Below, piece by piece: positions 32,934 to 40,472 of a stretch of 64,000 bases of DNA. Origin of the DNA: Streptomyces vilmorinianum (lineage in GTDB: Bacteria > Actinomycetota > Actinomycetes > Streptomycetales > Streptomycetaceae); assembly GCF_005517195.1 (NCBI RefSeq), contig NZ_CP040244.1:4358001-4422000 (forward strand), read 5' to 3'. The position numbers and the translations under genes were made by a program. Position 1 is the stretch's first letter. Each line of letters opens with the position of its first letter. The notes below the pieces were generated by a model. The model saw only the letters and a program-made list of their open reading frames with translations, was not told the DNA's origin and did no database searches.

Positions 32934-34180
32934 CCCCGCTCGCCCGGCTGCTGATCGTCAGTCAGTTCGCCTTCAACATCGGCTTCTTCGCCGTACTTCC
33001 CTACCTCGCGGACCATCTGGGCGGCGCCCTCGGTCTGGGCGGCTGGCTGGTCGGGCTGATCCTGGGGCTGCGCACCTTCAGCCAGCAGGGCATGTTCGTC
33101 GTCGGCGGCGCCCTGACGGACCGTCACGGTGCCCGGCCGGTCGTGCTCGCCGGTTGCGCGCTGCGCGTGACGGGATTCGTCTGGCTCGCGTTCGCCACGT
33201 CCACCTGGTCGGTGATCGGGGCGGTGGTCCTGGTCGGCTTCGCGGCGGCCCTGTTCTCGCCCGCCGTGGAGACCGAGATGGCGCGCGAGGCCGTACTCAT
33301 CGAGAGCGCCGGGGGCCCGGCCCGCACGCGGACGCTCGCCCTGTTCTCGGCGGGCGGGCAGGCGGGCGCGCTGCTCGGACCGGTCCTGGGCGCTCTGCTG
33401 CTGTACGGCACGGGGGACGGCGCCTCCGGAGGGCACTTCCGCGCGGCATGCCTGGCGGGGGCCGCGGTCTTCGCCGTCGTCCTCGCCGGCCACTGGCGCC
33501 TCATGCCGCCACCGGCGCCGGCGGAGCCCGCCGCGCGACGCCCCCGGACGGCGACCGCGTGGCGCCCTCTGCTGCGCAGCCGCCCCTTCCTCGGCCTGGC
33601 GCTCGCGTACTCGACCTACCTGCTCGCGTACAACCAGCTCTATCTCGCGCTGCCGGCCGAGCTGGAGCGCGCGACCGGCTCCCAGCGGGCGCTCGGCTGG
33701 CTCTTCGCGCTCTCCTCCGCGCTGGTCGTCGCCGGCCAGGTGCCGCTGGAGCGCTGGGCGGCGGCGCGCCTGAGCATGCCCGGCATGGTCCGCGGCGGCC
33801 TCGTCCTGATCGCCGGCGCGTTCGCGGCGACCGGCGCCCTGCTCCCGCTGGGCGGTCTGTGGCCGGCGCTCTGCTTCACGGTGCTGCTCACCCTCGGCCA
33901 GATGCTGGTGGTCCCGGCTGCCCGGGCGTTCCTCCCGGATCTCGTCGACGCCGAGCGGCTCGGCCTGTTCACGGGCGCGCTCTCCTCGCTGTCCGGCCTG
34001 GTCGTCCTCGCGGCCGCCGCGCCCGCCGGGGCCCTGCTGGAGTACGAGGGCCCGGTTCCCTGGCTGGTCCTGGGCGCGGTGCCGCTCCTGGGTCTGCTGC
34101 TCGTCCCGCGCGGTGGTCTCCGGTCCGGCGGTCCGTCAGTCCGTCAGTCCGTCAGTCCGTCGAGGTCAGATAGGCGATGA
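32930..34180 (+). CDS. MFS transporter, candidate metallophore exporter
   Basis: 416 residues with about 12 membrane segments; the loop 2-3 motif reads GGALTDRHGARPVV. GTG start overlaps the previous stop (GTGA), so it is part of the operon. An MFS exporter as the last gene after an Nik/Opp-type importer is the arrangement of opine-metallophore loci (CntE in staphylococci). The C-terminal tail (SVRQSVSPSRSDRR) comes from a four-fold 8-bp repeat, so the original stop may have been elsewhere. Confidence 0.85.
   Translation: MTPLARLLIVSQFAFNIGFFAVLPYLADHLGGALGLGGWLVGLILGLRTFSQQGMFVVGGALTDRHGARPVVLAGCALRVTGFVWLAFATSTWSVIGAVVLVGFAAALFSPAVETEMAREAVLIESAGGPARTRTLALFSAGGQAGALLGPVLGALLLYGTGDGASGGHFRAACLAGAAVFAVVLAGHWRLMPPPAPAEPAARRPRTATAWRPLLRSRPFLGLALAYSTYLLAYNQLYLALPAELERATGSQRALGWLFALSSALVVAGQVPLERWAAARLSMPGMVRGGLVLIAGAFAATGALLPLGGLWPALCFTVLLTLGQMLVVPAARAFLPDLVDAERLGLFTGALSSLSGLVVLAAAAPAGALLEYEGPVPWLVLGAVPLLGLLLVPRGGLRSGGPSVRQSVSPSRSDRR
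34131..34162. repeat. Four 8-bp tandem units at the MFS gene end
   Basis: GTCCGTCA occurs at 34131, 34139 and 34147, followed by GTCCGTCG at 34155. On the plus strand it encodes the odd tail of the MFS protein. On the minus strand each unit holds TGA in a new frame, and one is the stop of a minus-strand coding relic. Confidence 0.9.
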
Positions 34181-34526
34181 CCACGGATGAAGTCGGGGTA
34201 CGCCTCGTGGTGGTCGAAGGTGAGCTCGGCCGGCCGGCGGATCGCGGACACCGGGTCCAGATGCTCCACGTCGAGGATCTCGGCCCTCGTCCGGGCCGCG
34301 TCCCGGGTGCGTTTGACGGGCTGGGTGGACGGGTGGACGGGGGGACGGCGGCGGCCATGCGGCTCCTCGGTGCGGACTGTCCGGCGACGGGGCGCTCGGC
34401 GTGGCCGGCGCCGACGAGGCCGACCGGGTCTCGGAGGGCTGGCGCGCCGAGGCGCGCGAGGCGGTGGACCGGCGCCTCGCGCGCTGAAAGACGGCAGGGC
34501 GCCCAGGAGACCCCGGGCGCGCCTGT
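34163..34526. other. Gap with coding relics, no intact gene
   Basis: Apart from the last codons of the MFS gene (to 34180), no intact gene is visible. Minus-strand 34144-34300 reads like a C-terminus (LDPVSAIRRPAELTFDHHEA ... DFIRGHRLSDLDGLTD, stop inside the 8-bp repeat). Plus-strand 34387-34491 reads LSGDGALGVAGADEADRVSE then GWRAEAREAVDRRLAR and stops. I cannot name either family; they look like remnants of two lost genes. Confidence 0.4.
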
Positions 34527-35678
34527 TCAGCTCCCCGGCGCGTCTTCCTCCGCGAGGGTGCGCTGGGCCACGGCGAAGGCCGCGTTGGCGGCCGGGACAC
34601 CGCAGTAGACCGCCGCCTGCAGCAGGACGGCACCGATCTCCTCCGGGCCGAGACCGCCCCGCCGTGCGGCGCGCACATGCATCGCCAGCTCGTCGAGGTG
34701 GCCGCGGGCCACCAGGGCCGTGAGGGTCACCAGGCTCCGCTCGCGCCGCGACAGGGTGGGGTCGGTCCAGATCTCGCCCCAGGCGTAGCGGGTGATGAAA
34801 TCCTGGAACCGGGCGGTGAACTCGCTCTGGCGCGCCTGCGCCCGGTCCACGTGCGCGTCGCCGAGCACCTGGCGGCGCACCTCCATGCCCCGCTTCGCGC
34901 CGCCGTCCGTGAAGTGGCCGCGCAGCGCGGCCAGCACGGCCTCGGGCTGTTCGGCCGGCGCCAGATGGGAGGCCCCGGGGATCTCGGTGAGCGCGGCGCC
35001 GGGCACCGCGTCCGCGATCTCCCGCAGATGGGCGGGCGGGGTCGCCGGGTCCTCGCGGCCCGCGACGAGGAGCGTGGGTGCGGTGATCGACGGGAGCCGG
35101 TCCCGCAGATCGAAGGCGGCGAGCGCGTCGCAGCACGCGGCGTACGCCTCCGGGTCGGCCTCGCGGTGGTCGTCGATCAGCCCCTGGACGGTGAAGCCGG
35201 GCGTGAACCAGCGGGAGTCGGCGGTCTCCGCCAGCGCGGCGAGACCTTCGCGCCGGACGGTCTCGGCGCGCTCCTCCCACGACGCGGAGCCACCGAAGTG
35301 GGCGGAGGAGCAGAGGACCGCGAGCCGCTCCACCCGGTCGGGGTGATGGGCGGCGAGGTGGAGACCGACCGCGCCGCCGAGGGAGACCCCCGCGTACGAG
35401 AAGCGGTCGGCGCCGAGCGCGTCGGCGAGGTCGAGTACGAGACCGGCCAGGTCGCCCACGCTCGCTCCGGGGCCGATGAGCGAGGCCGGGGAGCCGCCGT
35501 GGCCGGGCAGGTCCCAGCGGACGACCCGATGGGTGGCCGACAGTTCGGGTGCGATCGCGTCCCACAGGGCGGTGGACGTGCCCAGCGAGGGGCCGAGGAG
35601 CAGGACGGGCGCGGTGGCCGGCCCCTCGGCGCGATGGTGCAGTCCTGCGTACGGCTGCTGTGGGGTGGCGGTCGTCAC
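34527..35678 (-). CDS. pcaL: Fused beta-ketoadipate enol-lactone hydrolase / 4-carboxymuconolactone decarboxylase
   Basis: 383 residues. Residues about 1-255 are an alpha/beta hydrolase (PcaD: LLLGPSLGTSTALWD, nucleophile elbow GVSLGGAVG, catalytic His in GASHLAP). Residues about 265-375 are the CMD domain (PcaC: GMEVRRQVLGDAHVDRA, LVTLTALVARGHLDELAMH). The fusion (PcaL) is usual in actinomycetes and does the two steps from 4-carboxymuconolactone to beta-ketoadipate. Start GTG 35678 overlaps pcaB (GTGA). Last gene of the pca operon. Confidence 0.93.
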   Translation of the reverse strand: MTTATPQQPYAGLHHRAEGPATAPVLLLGPSLGTSTALWDAIAPELSATHRVVRWDLPGHGGSPASLIGPGASVGDLAGLVLDLADALGADRFSYAGVSLGGAVGLHLAAHHPDRVERLAVLCSSAHFGGSASWEERAETVRREGLAALAETADSRWFTPGFTVQGLIDDHREADPEAYAACCDALAAFDLRDRLPSITAPTLLVAGREDPATPPAHLREIADAVPGAALTEIPGASHLAPAEQPEAVLAALRGHFTDGGAKRGMEVRRQVLGDAHVDRAQARQSEFTARFQDFITRYAWGEIWTDPTLSRRERSLVTLTALVARGHLDELAMHVRAARRGGLGPEEIGAVLLQAAVYCGVPAANAAFAVAQRTLAEEDAPGS

Positions 35679-37039
35679 GGTCGCTCCAGGGCACGGTCGG
35701 TCAGGGCTCCGGCGGAGCCGGTGCAGCGGGTGGGGTCGGTGAGCTCGGCGAGGTCGAGGCCCTTGGACTCGGGTATCTCGCCGAGCAGTTCGGCCAGCGC
35801 GACGCCCTCGGTGCGGGCGCGCCCGGCGAGTTCCGTGAGGAGCTCCCTGGCGCGGGCCCGCCCCACCAGGGGGGAGAGGCCGGCGGCGAGCCGCTCGGAG
35901 ACGATCGAGCCGCCGGTGAGGTCGAGGTGTGCGCGCATGACGTCCGCGTGGACGCGCAGTCCTCCGGCCAGTTCGGCGGTGTCACGCGCGGCGCCGCCGA
36001 CCAGGCGGAGCAGGTCGCGCAGCGGCTCCCACTCGGCGTGCCAGGCGCCGGCCGGGCGCTCGTCCTCTGCGGCCATCGCGGCGTACAGGGTGGCCGCGAG
36101 GTGCGGGGCCCGGCGGGCGGCCGCGGCGACGAGCGTGGCACGCACGGGGTTCGCCTTGTGCGGCATGGCCGAGGAGCCGCCGCCCGTTCCCTCCGCCACC
36201 TCCGCGATCTCGGTACGGGAGAGGGTGAGGACGTCGACGGCGGTCTTGCCGAGGGCTCCGGCGGTGAAGGCGAGGGCGCCCGCGAGGTCGGCGATCGGGG
36301 TGCGCAAGGTGTGCCAGGGCAGGAGCGGTACCGCGAGTCCGGTCTCCCGCGCGTACGCCGGGACGAGCCGCTCGGCAGCGCCCCCGGATCCGGCGCCGGC
36401 ACCGTTCCCGTACGCCTCGAAGGCGGCCAAGGTCCCCGCCGCGCCGCCGAGTTGGGCGGGCAGGGAGTCCCGTACGGCCAGGATCCGGTCCCGGGCGTCG
36501 AGGACCAGCGAGCGCCAGCCCGCCACCTTGAGGCCGAAGGTGGTGGGGACGGCGTGCTGGGTGAGGGTCCGGCCGGGCATGGCCGTGTCCCGGTGGGCGG
36601 CGGCCAGCGCGGCGAGCGCCCTTTCCGTACGGTCGAGGTCGCCCAGGACGAGGTCCAGCGTGCGGCGGGCGACCAGCATCGCCGCGGTGTCCATGATGTC
36701 CTGGCTGGTCGCGCCGCGGTGGACGTACGCCCGCCACTCCCCCGGCACGGCGGCCGTGAGGTCGGCGACCAGCGGGATGACGGGGTTGCCGCCGGCGCGG
36801 GCGCGCAGGGCCAGATCGCGCACGTCGAAGCGGGCGGCGTCGGCGGCGGCCGTGACGGCTTCGGCCGCCTCCGCCGGCGCCTGGCCGACGGCCGCCTGGG
36901 CGCGGGTGAGCGCCGCCTCCGCGTCGAGCAGCGCCCGCAGGAACGCGGTGTCCCCGGTCGCAGCCTCGGCCGGGGAGCCGGCCGGCCCGGGGGCGAGCAG
37001 GCCGGCGTCGGTGGGGCGGGGCGACTCGTGCGGTGTCAC
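35675..37039 (-). CDS. pcaB: 3-carboxy-cis,cis-muconate cycloisomerase
   Basis: 454 residues of the fumarase/adenylosuccinate lyase superfamily; the signature loop is GGGSSAMPHKANPV with catalytic Ser/Lys, and TSQDIMDTA contains another conserved region. It forms 4-carboxymuconolactone. GTG start 37039 overlaps the pcaG stop and the stop overlaps pcaL. Confidence 0.93.
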   Translation of the reverse strand: MTPHESPRPTDAGLLAPGPAGSPAEAATGDTAFLRALLDAEAALTRAQAAVGQAPAEAAEAVTAAADAARFDVRDLALRARAGGNPVIPLVADLTAAVPGEWRAYVHRGATSQDIMDTAAMLVARRTLDLVLGDLDRTERALAALAAAHRDTAMPGRTLTQHAVPTTFGLKVAGWRSLVLDARDRILAVRDSLPAQLGGAAGTLAAFEAYGNGAGAGSGGAAERLVPAYARETGLAVPLLPWHTLRTPIADLAGALAFTAGALGKTAVDVLTLSRTEIAEVAEGTGGGSSAMPHKANPVRATLVAAAARRAPHLAATLYAAMAAEDERPAGAWHAEWEPLRDLLRLVGGAARDTAELAGGLRVHADVMRAHLDLTGGSIVSERLAAGLSPLVGRARARELLTELAGRARTEGVALAELLGEIPESKGLDLAELTDPTRCTGSAGALTDRALERP

Positions 37040-37608
37040 GTGAACTCCAGGAAGACCGTCTCGTCCTCGCCCTGAAGGCGGATGTCGAAGCGGTACGTGC
37101 GGGGCGCGGCGTTCTCGTCGGGCCGGGCCACCAGCGTGGCCCGGCGCGCGGCCGGGAGCGAGTCGAGCAGCGCGTCGGAGCCGTCGCGCAGATACGCCCG
37201 GGTGAAGAGGTGGTGCAGCAGGCCGCGGGCGAAGACGCAGACACTGATGTACGGCAGCCCCGCGTTGCCCGGCGGCAGCGTGTGGAGGGCGTAGTGGCCG
37301 TCGGCGTCCGTGGCGACCCGGCCGAACCCGGTGAAATCGGTGCCGTTGCGGCCGAGATGGCCGCCCGTCACGGGGTCCCGGCGCATCGACCCGGGCGCGC
37401 CCGTGAGGGAGCCGTCGGGGGCCGCCTGCCAGAACTCGAGGATCGCGTCGGGGACGGGGGCGCCCTCGCCGTCGTACACGCGCCCGTGCAGGACGATCTG
37501 CCCGGGATGCCCCTTCGGGGCTATCCGCTCCCCTTCGGGGAAGGGCAGGGCGTAGCCGTAGAACGGGCCGACGGTGTGGGACGGGGTGGGGAGAGGCGTC
37601 TGGCTCAT
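37036..37608 (-). CDS. pcaG: Protocatechuate 3,4-dioxygenase alpha subunit
   Basis: 190 residues, intradiol dioxygenase fold (HTVGPFYGYALPFPEGERI, ILEFWQAAPDGSL, GFGRVATDADGHYALHTLPPG). The iron ligands of the beta subunit are missing, as is normal for the alpha subunit. It pairs with PcaH to open the ring of protocatechuate. Six bases after pcaH. Confidence 0.95.
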   Translation of the reverse strand: MSQTPLPTPSHTVGPFYGYALPFPEGERIAPKGHPGQIVLHGRVYDGEGAPVPDAILEFWQAAPDGSLTGAPGSMRRDPVTGGHLGRNGTDFTGFGRVATDADGHYALHTLPPGNAGLPYISVCVFARGLLHHLFTRAYLRDGSDALLDSLPAARRATLVARPDENAAPRTYRFDIRLQGEDETVFLEFT

Positions 37609-37614
37609 CTCGGG

Positions 37615-38385
37615 TCAGCGTCCTTCTTCGATCCAGGTGGCGGAGGGACCGTCGAGGACGATGTCCCACTCGTAGCCGAGGGAGAACTCGGGCTGCGACA
37701 GCTCGTGGCGGTAGGTGGCGACGAGCCGTTCGCGGGCGGCCCTGTCGGTGACCGAGCGCAGGATCGGGTCGTAGGCGAACAGCGGGTCGTTCGGGAAGTA
37801 CATCTGCGTCACAAGGCGTTGGGCGAACGCCGTGCCGAAGAGGGAGAAGTGGAGGTGGGCGGGGCGCCAGGCGTTGGTGTGGTTGCGCCACGGATAGGCG
37901 CCCGGCTTGATGGTGGTGAAGGTGTAGCGGCCCTCGTCGTCGGTGAGGGTGCGGCCGACGCCGGTGAAGTTCGGGTCGAGCGGGGCCGGGTGCTGATCGC
38001 GCAGATGGGCGTACCGGCCCGACGCGTTGGCCTGCCACAGCTCGACGAGCTGGCCGCGCACGGGCCGGCCCGCCCGGTCGAGCAGCCGCCCGGAGACGGT
38101 GATCCGCTCGCCGAGGGGCTCGCCCGGGTGCTGCCGGGTGAGGTCGTTGTCGATGTCGGTGATGTCCGTGGGTCCGAAGACGGGGCCGGAGAGCTCCACC
38201 GTCTCGGGGTCGCCGCCGTTCACGGCGACGAGCGGCTGGTGGGGGTGGCGGAGCAGGGAGCTGCGGTACGGGGCGTAGTCCCGGGCCGGGTGGCTGCGGG
38301 CCGACGCGCCGGCGGCCAGCTCCTTGTCGTACGCGGTCTGGAGGTCGTCGATCTCGGTGTCGATGTCCGACTGGGTGAGGGCCAT
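37615..38385 (-). CDS. pcaH: Protocatechuate 3,4-dioxygenase beta subunit
   Basis: 256 residues with the catalytic non-haem Fe(III) ligands: Tyr in ASGRYAHLRD, Tyr in KPGAYPWRNH, and two His in WRPAHLHFSLFG. Oxygen and protocatechuate give 3-carboxy-cis,cis-muconate. Confidence 0.96.
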   Translation of the reverse strand: MALTQSDIDTEIDDLQTAYDKELAAGASARSHPARDYAPYRSSLLRHPHQPLVAVNGGDPETVELSGPVFGPTDITDIDNDLTRQHPGEPLGERITVSGRLLDRAGRPVRGQLVELWQANASGRYAHLRDQHPAPLDPNFTGVGRTLTDDEGRYTFTTIKPGAYPWRNHTNAWRPAHLHFSLFGTAFAQRLVTQMYFPNDPLFAYDPILRSVTDRAARERLVATYRHELSQPEFSLGYEWDIVLDGPSATWIEEGR

Positions 38386-38410
38386 GAGGGTTCCCGGGGT
38401 CTGGGTCGGG

Positions 38411-39061
38411 TCAGCGGGCGGGGAGGTCGAGAGGGAGGCGGACCTTCGCGGCCGTCCTGGCGAGGACGTCCGCGGCGTCGACGCCGGGTGCGGTCTCGGT
38501 GAGGACGAGTCCGTCGTCGGTGACGTCGAGGACGCCGAGGTCGGTGATGACGCGGTCGACGCAGCCCCGGCCGGTCAGCGGGAGCGTGCACTCCTCGACG
38601 ATCTTCGGGGTGCCGTCCTTGGCGGTGTGGGTCATCACGACGATGACGCTGCGGGCGCCGTGGACGAGGTCCATCGCGCCGCCGATGCCGGTGATCAGCT
38701 TGCCCGGTACGGCCCAGTTGGCGAGGTCGCCGCGGGCCGAGACCTGCATGGCGCCGAGCACGGCGACGTCGATGTGGCCGCCCCGGATCATGCCGAAGGA
38801 GAGCGCGGAGTCGAAGAAGGAGGCGCCGGGCAGGACCGTGACGGTCTCCTTGCCCGCGTTGACGAGGTCGGCGTCGACCTCGTCCTCGGTCGGGTACGGG
38901 CCGGTGCCGAGGATGCCGTTCTCCGACTCCAGGATCACCTCGACGCCCTCGGGGAGGTGGTTGGGGATGAGGGTCGGCAGGCCGATGCCCAGGTTGACGT
39001 ACTGACCGTCCTTCAGCTCGCGCGCGGCGCGGGCGGCCATCTGCTCACGGGTCCAGCTCAT
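38411..39061 (-). CDS. pcaJ: 3-oxoadipate CoA-transferase beta subunit
   Basis: 216 residues; the catalytic Glu is in ILESENGILGTGPYP (about 44-58), and GAMQVSARGDLANW is conserved. With PcaI it moves CoA from succinyl-CoA to beta-ketoadipate. The start overlaps the pcaI stop (ATGA). Confidence 0.94.
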   Translation of the reverse strand: MSWTREQMAARAARELKDGQYVNLGIGLPTLIPNHLPEGVEVILESENGILGTGPYPTEDEVDADLVNAGKETVTVLPGASFFDSALSFGMIRGGHIDVAVLGAMQVSARGDLANWAVPGKLITGIGGAMDLVHGARSVIVVMTHTAKDGTPKIVEECTLPLTGRGCVDRVITDLGVLDVTDDGLVLTETAPGVDAADVLARTAAKVRLPLDLPAR

Positions 39062-39837
39062 CGTGTGGTCCCTCGTGCCGGAGGCGCGGAAATCGTGCGC
39101 CGTTCGATTCCCTTGTCCGCGGCCTGCTCGGGGGTGAGGGCCACGACGCGCTGGACGAAGATCCCGGGCAGATGGACCGCGTCGGGGTCGAGCTCGCCCG
39201 GTTCGACCAGTTCCTCGACCTCGGCGATCGTCACCTTCCCCGCCATCGCGGCGAGGGGGTTGAAGTTCCGGGCCGCCTTGTTGAAGACCAGGTTTCCGTG
39301 GCGGTCGCCCCGGGCGGCGCGGACGAGGGCGAAGTCGGTGCGGATGCCGTGCTCCAGGACGTGGTCGACGCCGCCGAACTCCCGTACCTCCTTCGGCGGC
39401 GAGGCGAGTGCGATGCCGCCCTCGCCGTCGTAGCGCCAGGGCAGTCCGCCGTCGGCGACCTGGGTGCCGACGCCGGCCGGGGTGTAGAAGGCGGGGATGC
39501 CGCAGCCGCCGGCCCGCAGCCGCTCGGCGAGCGTGCCCTGCGGGATCAGCTCGACCTCCAGCTCGCCGGCCAGGTACTGCCGCGCGAACTCCTTGTTCGC
39601 GCCGATGTACGAGCCGGTGACCCGGGCGATCCGCCCCGCCGACAGGAGTGTCGCGAGACCGGAGTCCATCGCGCCGCAGTTGTTCGACACGACGCTCAGG
39701 CCGCCGACACCACGCCCGTACACCGCGCCGATCAGCACGTTCGGCACACCGCTGAGACCGAAGCCACCGACGGCGAGCGAGGCCCCGTCCCCGACGTCGG
39801 CCACCGCCTCGGCGGCGGTGGCGACCACCTTGTCCAT
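39058..39837 (-). CDS. pcaI: 3-oxoadipate CoA-transferase alpha subunit
   Basis: 259 residues; glycine-rich GGFGLSGVPNVLIGAV near residue 23 and the 'ALVRAARGDRHGNLVFNKAARNFNP' segment identify the CoA-transferase alpha family. The chosen ATG 39837 has GGAGG at a good distance. First gene of pcaIJHGBL; a perfect 12-bp palindrome lies 21 bp upstream. Confidence 0.94.
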   Translation of the reverse strand: MDKVVATAAEAVADVGDGASLAVGGFGLSGVPNVLIGAVYGRGVGGLSVVSNNCGAMDSGLATLLSAGRIARVTGSYIGANKEFARQYLAGELEVELIPQGTLAERLRAGGCGIPAFYTPAGVGTQVADGGLPWRYDGEGGIALASPPKEVREFGGVDHVLEHGIRTDFALVRAARGDRHGNLVFNKAARNFNPLAAMAGKVTIAEVEELVEPGELDPDAVHLPGIFVQRVVALTPEQAADKGIERRTISAPPARGTTR

Positions 39838-39857
39838 ACGAGAAGCCTCCGATTTAG

Positions 39858-39869
39858 TCAGTGCACTGA
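39858..39869. promoter_or_regulatory. Operator candidate for PcaV
   Basis: TCAGTGCACTGA is a perfect 12-bp palindrome between the divergent pcaI and MarR genes, close to pcaI. MarR-family regulators bind such short palindromes; PcaV of S. coelicolor represses pca genes until protocatechuate is present. Confidence 0.65.
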
Positions 39870-39995
39870 GCATCCTGGCAACGTCGTCATGCTGGCACCC
39901 GCCACAGTCACCGTCAATACCCGTCCGGGGCGACGCAGCGCGGGCGCGTATCGTTCCGTACACCGACGAAATCTGCGGGACACGGGAGGCACACG

Positions 39996-40457
39996 ATGGC
40001 CGCGGTGGATCTGACCACCCATCCCGGGCACCTGGCCCGGCGGCTCCAGCAGGCGCACCACCTGTTGTGGACCACGATGGTCTCGGAGGAGATCACGTCC
40101 CCGCAGTTCGGCGTCCTCAACGCGCTCATGGCCGAGCCCGGCCTCGACCAGCGGACCGTGGGCGAGCGCGTGGGTCTCGACCGCTCCACCATCGCCGAGG
40201 TCGTCAGCCGGCTCACCCGGCGCGGCCTGCTCGACAAGGTGCGCGACCCGAAGGACGGCCGCCGCTTCCTGCTGCGGCTGACCGGGGAGGGGGAACGGAC
40301 GCACCGCAAGCTGACCGTACGGACGGCGCGGATGAACCAGGTCTTCCTCGCCCCGCTCTCCGCAGAGGAGCAGGCACAGTTCATGAGCCTGCTGCTGCGG
40401 GTGTCGGACGCGGCGGAGCAGCTCCGCACCCCGGCGGAGCCCCTCGCCTCCGCCTGA
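39996..40457 (+). CDS. pcaV: MarR-family regulator of protocatechuate catabolism
   Basis: 153 residues, winged helix-turn-helix: ITSPQFGVLNALMAEPGLDQ, RTVGERVGLDRSTIAEVVSRL, wing VRDPKDGRRFLLRLT. Divergent from pcaI, as in S. coelicolor where PcaV is a protocatechuate-responsive repressor. ATG 39996 has GGGAGG upstream. Convergent with pobR; only 15 bp separate the stops. Confidence 0.88.
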   Translation: MAAVDLTTHPGHLARRLQQAHHLLWTTMVSEEITSPQFGVLNALMAEPGLDQRTVGERVGLDRSTIAEVVSRLTRRGLLDKVRDPKDGRRFLLRLTGEGERTHRKLTVRTARMNQVFLAPLSAEEQAQFMSLLLRVSDAAEQLRTPAEPLASA

Positions 40458-40472
40458 GACCGGACCCGGGCC

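Noticed and set aside
35549..37075. Long plus-strand frame across pcaB
   Set aside because: Shadow of the pca genes; no recognisable domain.
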